Below are positions 34,733 to 45,334 of a stretch of DNA of 64,000 nt, one piece after another. Numbering within the stretch: the stretch's first letter is position 1; every line of letters begins with the position of its first letter. The DNA lies in the NCBI GenBank assembly GCA_964017195.1, contig OZ024895.1, forward strand, positions 31,865,375-31,929,374, given 5' to 3'. Position numbers and translations under genes: made by a program. The notes below the pieces were generated by a model, which saw only the letters and a list, made by a program, of their open reading frames with translations, was not told where the DNA came from and searched no databases. Source of the DNA: Siderastrea radians (lineage: Eukaryota; Cnidaria; Anthozoa; Scleractinia; Rhizangiidae).

Positions 34733-34869
34733 TGCAGCGTGGGGCCTGAGCCCGAGTTAGGTCGGACATGCGTAGTCAGCGTGTAGAAAACATGTGCTAG
34801 AGTGTGTTCAGTGCTCATGAAGAATTATAGTTCGTTTCGGAAGCTTGTTGTGTCTTTAGTAGTGTTACA
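34733..34869 (+). repeat. 3' LTR of the Gypsy element
   Basis: 137 bp, starting TGCAGCG and ending GTTACA, followed by TCTGCCATAG, the continuation of the zinc-finger B reading frame. Confidence 0.9.
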
Positions 34870-36345
34870 TCTGCCATAGACAAGGAAAGATTCACCTGCT
34901 GGATGTGCCAAGAATATTGCCATAATTATTGTGCATGGAATTCTATACCACATGTATAAACATATGACGAGACCGAGGTTTGTAAGTACTGGCAGTGATG
35001 AAGTCTTAATTGTGCAAAATATTTATCCTTAAAAAGGTCATTGTATTGCAGGGTACATGAAGAACAACTGTAATTTAATTGCAACCTAATTCCCTTCACT
35101 GAATCTTGGAGAAATTAATCCAACCGAAATCAGGTTTGTCTCTCTGTAGGATTTACAATGTATAGCATTGAAAAGGATTCTGTTGTCCATACCTTCCTCC
35201 CTTTCCGTCACCTTCTCAGCCAGAGGTTACATCAATAGATTATGGACACAAAGACACATTCCTCATTCATTTTAAAGGTTCCCTTACAATGTGGAAGGTA
35301 TTGTCGAATACCCAAGTACCTTTGCTATTTAACTATCGGGTAGTTAATAAAATAATTATGGCTTTTACATGAATCTGAACTTCTACATTGTCGACATTTC
35401 TGCATTCAGAGGATACACGACACATCGACTTGACTACACTGCTTAAGTTTTTTCATAGTTTTCTTGTGTCAACTAGGAAAGTCCGGTAGAAATAGAGCTT
35501 TGAGCTTTAAAAACAGGCAATGTGAGAAACGCTATACTACGCCATGCCAGTTGCTGATAATGCCCTGTTTTCTGAAACTATATAACTATAATAATTGAGC
35601 ATGTTTGTATGAAATGAAAGACAACTTGAAAACTTGAGGGTGATGTTTTCATGTTTTTCCTTTGTTTCTCGGAAAATCACGAAAACCTTAGCCAGCGCAA
35701 AAAAAAAAAAAGCGGTGTGGGGCCTGTTCACAGGCTTCCCAAACCTGATCATGGTTAGTAAATTGTTATCAGAAAAAAAAAATTCGATTTCTTTGTCCTG
35801 ATGTTCAAGGAGCATTTGGACAATAGGTATTTAACGCGAACAATCCCCGTGACGTAGCCAGTTAAAGAATAATTTTGTTAAGAGTGATTACTTTCCAAAA
35901 CTTAGAGTTATTAGATAATCTTTGATCAGGCAAAGTGACCTGTCTTTGTGAACTTGGATGAAAGAGAAAAAAATTTCGAAACATTTTCAGAGTTGTGTTC
36001 AAGTTGTCAGTTGTATTTGTTATTTTGGCTTTCTACATACGTTGGACAGTTTTCCTGGGAAGTGTTTTTTCATATAGTGTATGGCATATTGTAGGTTTAG
36101 GGATTAAAGATTTTTTTAAAGTTTTGTTAAGTTAAAGTTTTGTAGTCAGTAGACTCCCATTATCTTGAACAGCAGTGATCGCTTGTTACCCTGTAGAAAA
36201 CTCGTTTTCCTAAGGTACCTTTTTACCGTTGTTTCTATTTCCTGGGCTGTCTCTAACGTGACATCTTGTAGATGATACGTTTCCATGGATACTGTTAGAC
36301 AGTGGAGCAGGCGTAGTGCTGTTGTGGTTGGCGCGTCGGACTTTT

Positions 36346-39300
36346 TTTTATCGGGGCCCCGGTCGCTCGAAAGCCGATTAGCACTAACCCAGGGTTAGAT
36401 GTTGTCCAAGGTTCCTGATTCTCTTGTTTAAAAGCATTACCGCTACTATATTTGGTAAGTCAAAAACTGCCAAAGCCAAACTGTTAGGTGGAAATAAAAT
36501 GTACTGGGATCCACGTCTCTATGGATTAAAAGTGAATTTTAAAATTGACGCTAATCCTAGGTTAACTTACCCTGCTTTGAACAACCGGACACGGAAGATC
36601 TGCGTGTTGGTGATTCGATGCAAGGTTCACGACACGATCCAACAAACAAAAAACGAATATTCAAATGATCCGTTTGTTTCTCCTGCTCTCCTTTGGGAAA
36701 TGATAAAACTTAAAGTGAGAGAATCATCGCTATATTATTCCAAAGAAAGAAAGAAAAAAAGCGCTCTTCAAGAAGACGAAATAGAAAGGACCATAGCCGC
36801 GATTGAAATAAAATTAGAAGACAAAAACATTGAAGCGAAGCAGCGGGAAGAACTTTTAGGCGTGCTGAAAAGCAAAAAAGATCAACATGAAAAGATAATA
36901 GAATACCGAACAAAAGGGGCTATTTTAAGATCGCAGTGTCGATGGCATAATGAAGGTGAGAAAAACACCAAATATTTTCTTAATCTGGAAAAAAGACATT
37001 ACAAACAAGGAACAATAAGCCAGCTAAAAACCGACAATGACATCGTCATCACGACAGACAAAGATATTTTAAAGGAATGTCTTTCCTTTTATAAAAATCT
37101 GTACGAGACAAAGCTAACTTCTGAACAAGATCCATCTATCATGGAAAAATTTTTCCCGGCCGAAAATACAATACATCTTTCACAAGAAGAACAAAATTTG
37201 TGTGAAGGCCCACTCACGGAGAAAGAGTGTCTCACTTCCTTAAAGCAAATGGCCGACGGCAAAACCCCTGGAACTGACGGGTTACCAGCAGAGTTCTATA
37301 AAATATTTTGGGATGATATTTCAGGCGCTCTTCTCGCTGCTCTTAACTTTGCATACGAGAATGGGCAACTCGCAATGACACAGAGACGGGGCATAATAAA
37401 ACTTATCCCTAAAAAAGAAGCAGACCTCAAAATATTAAAAAATTGGCGGCCTTTATCTCTGTTAAATTGTGACTATAAAATAGCAGCAAAGTCAATCGCA
37501 AATAGAATCCAGTCTACTCTTCCAAAACTTATTAATAACGATCAGACAGGATTTATTAAAGGTAGATTTATCGGCGAAAATATACGACTGATCGACAGTA
37601 TTATTAATTACACCAATGACCAAAGCATCCCGGGCTTGATTTTGCTTCTAGATTTCGAAAAAGCCTTTGACACACTCGAATGGTCTTTCGTTGAAAAAAC
37701 GTTGCAACACTATGGCTTTGGCCCTTCCATTCAAAAATGGATACAAACTCTTTACTGTGATATCGAAAGTGGCGTAATGAACAACGGATGGATGAGCGAA
37801 TGTTTTAAAATTGAGAGAGGCGTGCGGCAAGGCTGCCCTCTTTCTCCATATTTATTTGTCCTTTCCGTCGAAGTTTTAGCTAGCGCAATCCGAAGTGACC
37901 AACATATTAAAGGAATTTCAGTCAACCAAAAAGAAATCAAATTAAGCCAATATGCTGACGACACGACATTAATCCTTGACGGCTCAAAAGACGCGCTTGA
38001 AACTTCGCTCGATGTTAGCGGAAAATTTAGCAAGATTTCTGGTCTCAGACTCAATAATAAAAAAACCGAAGCATTGTGGATAGGTTCAAAAGCAAGAAGC
38101 CAAGACATTATGTTTCCCGAGAAAGGTTTCAGATGGCAGCATTTAAAAATCAAAACATTAGGCGTGTGGCTCTCAATAGAACCCGAATTAACGGTAAAGC
38201 TGAACTTTAACGAAAAAAAAGAGAAAGTTCGAAATTTACTTAGAAACTGGCAGTACCGAAGGCTAAGCTTACTTGGAAAAATCGCTATATTAAAGAGCCT
38301 AATTGCTTCACAGCTTGTTCATGTTCTTTCCCCTCTCCCAACAAACCACCAGGCTATCAAAGAACTGAATGGAGCTTTCTATCATTTCCTCTGGGACGGG
38401 AAACCCGATAAAATTAAAAGAAACATTATGATTAACGATTACAGTAATGGTGGGCTTAAAATGATTGACCTTTCCTCATTTAATAAATCTTTGAAAACTA
38501 TTTGGATTAAAAAATATCTTGACAAAACAAACTTAGGAAAATGGAAACTTTTCTTTGAACGAGAACTTGGAAGATATGGCGGAGAAGCTGTTTTTCTTGG
38601 AAATTTAAACAAAACAGATATCAAGCATCACTTCTCATCTACCAATATCTTCATTAATGAAATTCTGATGATCTGGTCCGAGGTTAATTACACTGACAAT
38701 ATCTCCTCCTTACAACATTATCAATCACAGCCTCTCTGGAATAATTCTCTTATCAGAATAGACAGCAAACCCATCTATTTTCGAGAATGGCTTGCAAATG
38801 GAATATCGACCATTAGGTCTCTCATGAAAGACGCAAACAAACCTCTCTCCTATGAAGAATTTCAGAATAAATACGGACTCAAAGCCTGCCCTTTAGCATT
38901 CGGGGGGATTATTGCCACGCTGAAGAATCTAAGAAAACGTTTCAAAGAAAACATAGATAGCCCCGAAAAAGATGAGATTGAACCATTCATTAAAATTTTC
39001 CTCAAGGCAAAAAAACCCAGCAACTTAACGTACAAAATTCTAGTTGCAACTAAAAGCGAAGCACCGGAAACTTCTCAGGCGAAATGGCACGAAGATTGCG
39101 ACTTGGAAAAAGGTGAATTTGACTGGAAAAGAGCTTTTCAATCTACAAAGATTTGCACAAAAAGTACCAAACTAATAATATTCCAATTTAAATTTCTTCA
39201 TCGACGTCTACCTACAAACTCCTTTTTGTATAAAATTAACGTCAAAGACAGTGACCGCTGTTCCTTTTGCGAAAAGGAAACAGAAACTTTGCTCCACCTT

Positions 39301-39994
39301 TTTTGGCATTGCAACCAGACCACTCGTTTTTGGGAAAGCTTTTTTAAATGGCTTCAGACATCCCTATGTACGCAGAAAGGGAATAAATTAGACATGACCA
39401 TTGCTCTCGGCCTAAAGCCAGACACCTCAAATGCAAAGTTGCAAATTAATTTCTCTTGTCTGATGAGCAGATATTGTATCTGGGTCTGTAAATTAAAAAA
39501 CGAAATCCCTAATCTTTCGCACTTCTTGCATCTCATGAACAAAAGCTATGAAATTGAAAAAAATGATCCTAATTCTTCATCAGAGAAATGGAAACCTCTC
39601 CTCGACCACCTTTCAAATTAAAAATTTATATAAAAAAAACTGAATCAAATTTAACTTTTCAGTCCTGGTTTGACCCTGTTAGTAGTAATTTTTTTCTTCC
39701 GATCTCCTTAATTATACAATATTACTCTCCTAAAAAATATTTGTTTAAATGCTACGGGGACTATTTTCTATAGGGTATAAGATAGGCTAGTGTTTGTAAG
39801 TTCTTTTTTTTCTTTTATTTCTAATAAGGTTAACTTACATTGTATTGTAACTGTAGTTCGTAATGTATTGTTAGTTTTTATAATATCTGTAAGTAGTGTA
39901 ATAATAACACTGTTAATGTAATGTTTGTAAATGTATGAGCAATCAATAAAAAAAAAAATAAATAAAAAAAAAATAAAAAAAAAATAAAAAAAAA
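36346..39994 (+). mobile_element. Tx1/L1-type LINE, 5'-truncated, long open frame
   Basis: Inserted in the copy B version of the SINE at 20059: SINE sequence stops at about 36345 and resumes at 39995 (ggttcgtcttagcattgg). The 3' end has a TGTAAGTAGTG-rich region and an A-rich tail (about 39948-39994). No clean target duplication is seen, and part of the target appears deleted relative to copy A. The exact 5' limit is uncertain. Confidence 0.75.
36424..39621 (+). CDS. LINE ORF2 reverse transcriptase, endonuclease domain absent
   Basis: 1,065 uninterrupted codons. A Lys/Glu-rich helical region comes first (about residues 90-165). The RT domain follows: NWRPLSLLNCDYKIAAK, LLLDFEKAFDTLEW, GVRQGCPLSPYLF and catalytic QYADDTTL (about residues 508-515). 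A C-terminal CCHC-like finger is present (CSFCEKETETLLHLFWHC, about residues 951-968). The order and spacing are those of the Tx1 branch of L1 elements. The apurinic endonuclease that should precede it is missing, so the copy cannot start target-primed insertion by itself. The absence of stops suggests a recent insertion. The Met used here may lie inside the original protein. Confidence 0.85.
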   Translation: MFKSITATIFGKSKTAKAKLLGGNKMYWDPRLYGLKVNFKIDANPRLTYPALNNRTRKICVLVIRCKVHDTIQQTKNEYSNDPFVSPALLWEMIKLKVRESSLYYSKERKKKSALQEDEIERTIAAIEIKLEDKNIEAKQREELLGVLKSKKDQHEKIIEYRTKGAILRSQCRWHNEGEKNTKYFLNLEKRHYKQGTISQLKTDNDIVITTDKDILKECLSFYKNLYETKLTSEQDPSIMEKFFPAENTIHLSQEEQNLCEGPLTEKECLTSLKQMADGKTPGTDGLPAEFYKIFWDDISGALLAALNFAYENGQLAMTQRRGIIKLIPKKEADLKILKNWRPLSLLNCDYKIAAKSIANRIQSTLPKLINNDQTGFIKGRFIGENIRLIDSIINYTNDQSIPGLILLLDFEKAFDTLEWSFVEKTLQHYGFGPSIQKWIQTLYCDIESGVMNNGWMSECFKIERGVRQGCPLSPYLFVLSVEVLASAIRSDQHIKGISVNQKEIKLSQYADDTTLILDGSKDALETSLDVSGKFSKISGLRLNNKKTEALWIGSKARSQDIMFPEKGFRWQHLKIKTLGVWLSIEPELTVKLNFNEKKEKVRNLLRNWQYRRLSLLGKIAILKSLIASQLVHVLSPLPTNHQAIKELNGAFYHFLWDGKPDKIKRNIMINDYSNGGLKMIDLSSFNKSLKTIWIKKYLDKTNLGKWKLFFERELGRYGGEAVFLGNLNKTDIKHHFSSTNIFINEILMIWSEVNYTDNISSLQHYQSQPLWNNSLIRIDSKPIYFREWLANGISTIRSLMKDANKPLSYEEFQNKYGLKACPLAFGGIIATLKNLRKRFKENIDSPEKDEIEPFIKIFLKAKKPSNLTYKILVATKSEAPETSQAKWHEDCDLEKGEFDWKRAFQSTKICTKSTKLIIFQFKFLHRRLPTNSFLYKINVKDSDRCSFCEKETETLLHLFWHCNQTTRFWESFFKWLQTSLCTQKGNKLDMTIALGLKPDTSNAKLQINFSCLMSRYCIWVCKLKNEIPNLSHFLHLMNKSYEIEKNDPNSSSEKWKPLLDHLSN

Positions 39995-40138
39995 GGTTCG
40001 TCTTAGCATTGGAACGTTGTTTCCTTTGGCAAAAAAAACTTTTCTCCACAATCTTTAACACTGACCAGGTGTATAAAAGTAAACATGTACCGGCCAAAAA
40101 CTGCTATGGGAATGCTATGATGGACTAGCATCCAAGGG
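39995..40138 (+). repeat. Second half of the SINE split by the LINE
   Basis: It continues the SINE homology: ctgaccaggtgtataaaa and gatggactagcatcc match 20195-20265 of copy A. Confidence 0.6.
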
Positions 40139-40414
40139 TAGAAATTGTTGTTCACAATACAGAAATGGCTTCGGGCTCCAGCCATGCGTCTGAAAGGGTA
40201 TCCATGGTAGAAGTTGTTGTTCACAATACAGAAATGGCTTCGGGCTCCAGCCATGCGTCTGAAAGGGTATCCATGGTAGAAGTTGTTGTTCACAATACAG
40301 AAATGGCTTCGGGCTCCAGCCATGCGTCTGAAAGGGTATCCATGGTAGAAGTTGTTGTTCACAATACAGAAATGGCTTCGGGCTCCAGCCATGCGTCTGA
40401 AAGGGTATCCATGG
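40139..40414 (+). repeat. 69-bp minisatellite, four units
   Basis: Units start at 40139, 40208, 40277 and 40346, followed by a decayed fifth to about 40480. They are nearly identical and contain cttcgggctccagccatgcg. Since 69 is a multiple of three, both strands stay open across it, giving spurious repeat proteins. Copy A has a single unit (about 20276-20330). Confidence 0.9.
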
Positions 40415-41277
40415 TAGTTGTTCACAGTACAGAAATGGCTTCGGACTCTGCCTTGCGTCTGTTCCCTGCCTTTCGTCTACTGCATATACAGTACTTTACT
40501 ACTACAATTTTGAACAGAAACCATTTTGAACACAAAATGTATTTCCCTCGCCTCTCAAAAGGAATAATAATTTTATGATTGCGCCTGAGTTTCCAGGATA
40601 GTGGGAGTCGACTGTATACATGTATTTTTGTTACTTGTTACTTGTTATATTGGACTTGAAATATCTTAGTACGGACAATGACTTTGCATTTTTGTTGAGT
40701 TGTAATGCTGTGCCTTTTTTCACCAATTGTTTCAGGTTTCGTGTTACATGTGACCCTTGTATGATAACCCGTTCCGTTAATAAAGCAGTTAACTGTGATC
40801 ATGTCATTGCTGTTTTTGTGTTCAAATGTTGCGCTATTTGAGAACTGTTCTCCTTTCCGTGGGGGATCAAGAATTGAAGCGAGCACACGATTACTAGGAA
40901 AATCGGGCTCCCTGGATGCTTTGAAATTTGCCACCAGAGCTTTGACGGATATCGGAGCTAATTTGGTCTCCTTTCAACCGTTAACGTTTGGGGGGGGGGG
41001 GGTAGTGACGCGAGCGGACGCGCCCTGCTTTAGTTTGTTCGATGATGGTTTCAGAAGATAGAAGGTTGGTGAAAAGAGCCTATAGCTTAGCAGTATTTGA
41101 ATCGAAGGCTACAAATAAGAAAGAGCAAGATACAAATTCCTGGCTACATGCAAAGGAAACAGAATGAAAACCTGTTAGTTTTCGAACCAGTTTCTTGCTT
41201 TTTTGTTTTAAGACAGACATCCTATTACTTGCACACGTTAACAATTGAAAACGGAGACTTTCGATACTTTTTGAAGA

Positions 41278-41478
41278 GGCTACACGAGCAACTTTTTGCT
41301 TGCGATGGTGATGTGATTGTTTTCTTCTTTTTTGGAAATTGTCGCGTCGTCGGCGCGCGGTGGTGGCTACACTTGGCGACAAAGTCCCTGATCTTGTCAC
41401 AAAAATTCAACTCATCGACGGGACAATTTTTCGAAAAAATCGCCTCACCATGGCAAGCAAAAAATCGCTCGTGTAGCC
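41278..41478. mobile_element. Fold-back MITE private to copy B
   Basis: The left arm ggctacacgagcaacttttt pairs with the right arm aaaaaatcgctcgtgtagcc, and the inner gcgatggtgatgtg pairs with cgcctcaccatggc. Copy A lacks the segment between matching flanks (near 21120-21140). Confidence 0.55.
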
Positions 41479-42294
41479 GCAGCTTTATTGTTTGGGCGTG
41501 GAAAATTACGATCATTTATGTATATGCCCTGGCCGCCTTCCGTCCTCATTCAAGCTATTAAATCCAAAACAAGTCATCACAAAGTTGAGGAGCGTGGCGA
41601 TGAGAATATTTAGCATTTTTTCTGTAAGGCTGCTGGAGGTGGGTTGCAGGAATCCCCCCCCCCCGCCCCGCTTCCCACCTATTTTCTAGTGTAGGTCAGG
41701 AGCGAAGAGACTGGTTTTAAGCCGTTTTGCATTTCGACGATCATGCTATGCAATTGGCGTGTTTTGCTCTTTAGTAACATGTTTTTTTTCCAACGAGCCC
41801 TCGCGCAGGAGACATTCCTGTGTACCATCGGTGAAATCACACCTCCCTATCTTATGTAAGGTATGAACATGATTAATTTGTAAATTTTGTTTCCAAAAAG
41901 GGTTTTATCTGAAAATAAGGCAAGATAATTTACATACATATTTGAGGTCGAATAACGTTTGGGTACTCAATTCCGAAGAAGAACTCCTCCAGGGAGGGGA
42001 AAGGATGACACGAGCTTGCCCACAGAGAATGTCACGTGATTTAGCTCTGCAGTTTCCATGTGCTTGTGTGGTTGAAGAAGAAGGGTGGATTTTCTGTTTT
42101 CATTTGTGCTGTGTTTCTGCGCACGAGGTAGGTAGTGAAGCCCATAATACGGTATAGTGATAATCCACGGAAACAAGAAGCGTTTGAATTTCAATTAAGT
42201 GTTACATTCCGTTTCGCGATCGCGTTTTGAGACGGTTTGGCTTGTTACAAGTCTATGTGTCGTTTAGTATGGAACGCCCACAACTGTCTTATGA

Positions 42295-42765
42295 TACTTT
42301 TTTCCATTATATTCGGTGCTTATTTCATTGTATTCGGTGCTTATTCCATTGTGTACGGTGCTCCTGTCTTTATATGCGGTGCTTTCGCCTTTATATTCAG
42401 TGCTTTTTTCATTAAATGGGGTGCATATTTCATTATATTCGGTTTAAACGCCATTATATTCGGTGTTTATTCCGTTATATTCGGTGCTAAAACCATTATA
42501 CTCGGTGCTATCTTCATTATATTCAGTGTTTGTTTCATTATATTTGGTGGTTAATTTGTTCGGTGGCTTCTTCGTTATATCCGGTGCTAACACCATTGTA
42601 TTGGGTGCTTACTTCGTTCGGTGCTTCCTTCGTTATGTTCGGTGCTTACTTTGTTCGGTGCTTACTTCATTATATTCGGTGCTGTCTTTGTTCAATGCTT
42701 TCTTCGTTATATTCGGTGCTTACATCATTATATTCGGTCCTCTCTTCATTATAATCGACACCAGT
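42295..42765 (+). repeat. Degenerate 21-bp tandem array
   Basis: More than 20 units of about 21 bp based on attcggtgcttatttcatt. In frame this gives a 7-residue hydrophobic repeat (FGAYFII-like) for the first half (42237-42554), and other frames carry the same pattern later. It stops about 100 bp before the SAM-domain gene. Copy number is approximate because units drift. Confidence 0.8.
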
Positions 42766-42863
42766 CTTCTTAAAGAATTCAGAGAAGGACTGGCGAAGAC
42801 TGGAAAACCCCAGAATGCAATTCTCCCCTTTCCCGCTCTTTTTTCAATCGGATATATACAAAA

Positions 42864-43515
42864 ATGGTGGACAAGACAGAACTTATGGCCTCTATTCTTA
42901 AACGACATAACTTGGGCAATCTAATTGAAGTATTCCAAAAGGAGAAGATTACACCCGATCTAGTTTCACTGTTGTCTGTATCTGAAATGAATCAGTTGGG
43001 TATAAATAACCGAGCTGACACGATGAAATTGCGAATGGAATGCGCCATCCACGGCAAACAGAAGCCACAAAGGGAACGTCCAGGATCTGGAGCTCCAGCG
43101 TTCGACATCCCAAAGTCAATAGTCGAGAATCATTTAGAAGAGGGTTTTATGGTCAAAGAAATTGCTTCTATGTTGTCCGTCTCGGAGAGTACAATTTATC
43201 GTAGAATGCAGAGCTACGGACTGAGTTCTCTAGATTTCAGTGACATTTGTGATAAAGATCTTGATCACCATATAACAGAATTATCAAAGGACTTCTCCTT
43301 ATGTCGGGAAGTAATGATGAAGTTTCTTCTTGAAGAAAGAGGCATTAAGGTGCAAAGGATGCAACTTCGATCCACCGTGTGGATCAGGAAAGAGTACATG
43401 AAAGAAAGAAAGGCCGCTTGCAACCAAGAGTGTATAATGTCCAAGGCCCTAACTATTTGTGGCATATTGACACTAACCATAAACTTGTGAAGTGGAACTT
43501 TATCGTTGTTGGTTA
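42864..43515 (+). pseudogene. SAM / helix-turn-helix / integrase-like gene fragment
   Basis: The first 60 residues look like a SAM domain (ASILKRHNLGNLIEVFQKEK ... LGINNRADTMKLRM). A helix-turn-helix of resolvase/transposase style follows (VKEIASMLSVSESTIYRRM, about residues 96-115). After a frameshift near 43425 the other frame reads VYNVQGPNYLWHIDTNHKL, the start of an integrase-type core with its first Asp, and stops at 43513-43515. I recognise this domain order from uncharacterised, transposon-derived genes in fish and cnidarians. The rest of the DDE core is missing. Probably a truncated, domesticated-transposase-like gene copy. Confidence 0.6.
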
Positions 43516-43639
43516 ACAATTGAAAAAGAGCGTGTTGTATTTAAAAAAAAAAACGCGCAAATTTAGGATTTAAAAAACGGTTAATATTCATCGTTTGTGT
43601 GTGGAAGGAAAAACGGACAAGTCAACCATCATTTATTTT

Positions 43640-44270
43640 TACGGTTTGGCCTGACGGCCATCCGTCCACTGGCAAGGTGTAAAATCCAAAACGAAGATTT
43701 CGAAGAAGCCAGGCAACTGAAATAGAGTTTTGGTCGTTTAAGCTGTGTGGACAGCGAAAGCGAATCACGGACGCAGACTTGTGGATAAAAAAAAACTTTA
43801 AAATTAAATGAAAAATGTTAGGATTTGATGAAATTCTAGGCAATCACATATTAGACAATTGTCTGTCTCCTGATCCCACTGATTTACTGCGTATCTAGGC
43901 CCACTGTATGGGTTCAACCAACGAGGCAAGCATAACTACAGCGTAAGGGCTCTTCTCGTGAAAACGACACCGACAGATATAAGTATAAGAATGAACATAA
44001 AAGGAATAGACACAGTTGTTCATCGTATCCTTGTTAAATATATAAAAATCACCACGACATATACAGCATAAAGGAAATTGTTTTAATTCTTCGCCACGTG
44101 CTTTCCCTTTTGTTTTTGCTTGCGTCAAGACCATTTTTACGCTGACATAAGTGTTGATACTCATGCGCATGTGTTTGAAATTGAAAGTACGATTGGATGC
44201 ACAAAGACAATAAAACAAACTTAGCATCGAGCTAGGCTGAGAGTAGTCGCTATTTTCCTTCAAGAATAGA
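43640..44270 (+). repeat. Dispersed repeat shared with 21180-21690
   Basis: The same order of short matches as at 21180. The open frames here are not conserved between copies. Confidence 0.5.
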
Positions 44271-44458
44271 GAAGTGCGTGGCGAATCCCGAGGAATTTTT
44301 TAGGACATGTTTAGAAGAAAGGTAGGGAATTTCTAGTGCTAGGGCTGTCATGACACGAGGGTTACCGTGGTTGTGTACCATTTTACAGGGGGAAACCGGT
44401 TAGACTGCAGTTCGTGCAAATGGCTCGGTAAGCAAAACATCTCCCGAATGGGAAATTA

Positions 44459-44865
44459 GGTAAGTAGGTAGGTAGGTAGGTAGGTAGGTAGGTAAACTTT
44501 ATTTAAACACGCTTGCACCGTCAACTAACATAAAACTAAAAGCTGATTTCCACAAGGGGCGTGTGGCTACAACAAAAAGATTAAAGCTACTTATAATTCC
44601 TTAAAATAAGAACTTATATATCTAGTTACTCTATAATATTATCTATTAAATATATTCTTAAGATTTTTCTGAAATCAGGAAAAAGTGTATGCATTAATTT
44701 TATTATTAAAGATAATAAGTGTTTCAGATTCTCGAAGAACAGCCGGAAGCGAGTTCCACAGTTTTGCTCCACGATAGCAAAATCTTTTCTTCAGGTATTC
44801 AGTTTTAGGCAGCGGTAATTGCAGAGAGGTGGAGGAGCCTCTGAGGTTATAAGTCAAGATTGGTG
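44459..44865 (-). pseudogene. 3' end of a CR1-like LINE with (ACCT)n tail
   Basis: The minus-strand frame ends with a typical LINE C-terminus (RFCYRGAKLWNSLP). The 3' tail is a TACC/CCTA microsatellite (44459-44497 on the plus strand as aggt repeats). It sits inside the left arm of the palindromic element, at a point where the right arm is continuous. Confidence 0.7.
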
Positions 44866-44924
44866 TGTGCCATTTGTGCAGTTCAGTATACTTCACAGAA
44901 AAAGTCTGGAACTAGTTTGACTAT

Positions 44925-44931
44925 TGGCGCA
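44925..44931 (+). repeat. Polinton target-site repeat, left (TGGCGCA)
   Basis: The same seven bases occur at 61581-61587. Polintons make 6-bp duplications; the seventh base is ambiguous with the element's own first base. Confidence 0.8.
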
Positions 44932-45288
44932 GTAGTATAGTAAAATGGGGGTTCTGTAACAGCTTTCACATTGGGAGATTTATTTCAAGTTTTTAAACCG
45001 CCCACACATAAAACAATTTTGTCACAAAAAGTTTTATACATTGGCAGCTTTCTTTTCAGTTTTTAACCGCACACATATGAAACAATTTTTCACATTGGTG
45101 AGAGAGAAAAGTTTTATAATTGAGAGTTCTATTTCCGTTTTTTACACCGATAGCACAAAAACCGGTTTTATAAAGGTGGAAAAGGTGGAAAGAATATTAT
45201 TGCATCACTTTTTAAAAACCGCAATAATATATTTTACAAGTTTTTTGTTGTAAACTGTCACAGAATTCCAAAAATTTTTTTTCATTTA
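44932..45288 (+). repeat. Polinton left terminal inverted repeat
   Basis: About 357 bp. It matches the reverse complement of 61225-61580 with scattered differences. The outer part alternates blocks such as acataaaacaattttgtcac and gggagattta, and the inner end is an A/T run and cattta. It probably holds the origin and the promoter for the polymerase gene. Confidence 0.9.
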
Positions 45289-45334
45289 CAGATATGTGTT
45301 TTGTTATTATATCAAAAGTGTTACAGAATTCAAA

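Larger units (their letters stand above)
30992..34869 (+). mobile_element. Ty3/Gypsy LTR retrotransposon, RT-deleted
   Basis: Two 137-bp LTRs start TG and end CA. The primer-binding region tggtggcagcggtgggata follows the left LTR, and a purine tract (tatgggagggggta) precedes the right one. A 4-bp TCTG duplication lies at the junctions (30988-30991, 34870-34873). Order inside: gag, CCHC knuckle, protease, end of RT, RNase H, integrase. This order (integrase last) is that of Ty3/Gypsy. The RT palm is missing. Confidence 0.9.
29128..41930 (+). repeat. Segmental duplication, copy B
   Basis: It is collinear with copy A (14110-22240) but longer, because of the Kolobok-type element, the Gypsy element, the Tx1 LINE, the 69-bp minisatellite and a fold-back MITE (41278). 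Both copies keep the zinc-finger exon, the old SINE, and the non-coding run ending with cctgtgtaccatcggtgaaa. Confidence 0.8.
44382..44931 (+). mobile_element. Left part of the palindromic host element (interrupted)
   Basis: It begins TTTACAGGGGGAAACCGGTT, whose inverted copy ends the right part at 62055. It then matches the right arm through gcaaaac..tcccgaatgggaaatt, is interrupted by a LINE 3' fragment, and resumes with gtgtgtgccatttgtgcagt and gtctggaactagt up to the Polinton junction. Confidence 0.7.

Noticed and set aside
40139..40414. Regular repeats resembling a CRISPR array
   Set aside because: Units are contiguous with no unique spacers, and the genome is eukaryotic.
40003..40578. 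Open frames of 137-140 codons on both strands with a 23-residue repeat
   Set aside because: They span the 69-bp minisatellite, whose period is a multiple of three, so both strands are open by construction. The rest lies in SINE and duplicated non-coding sequence.
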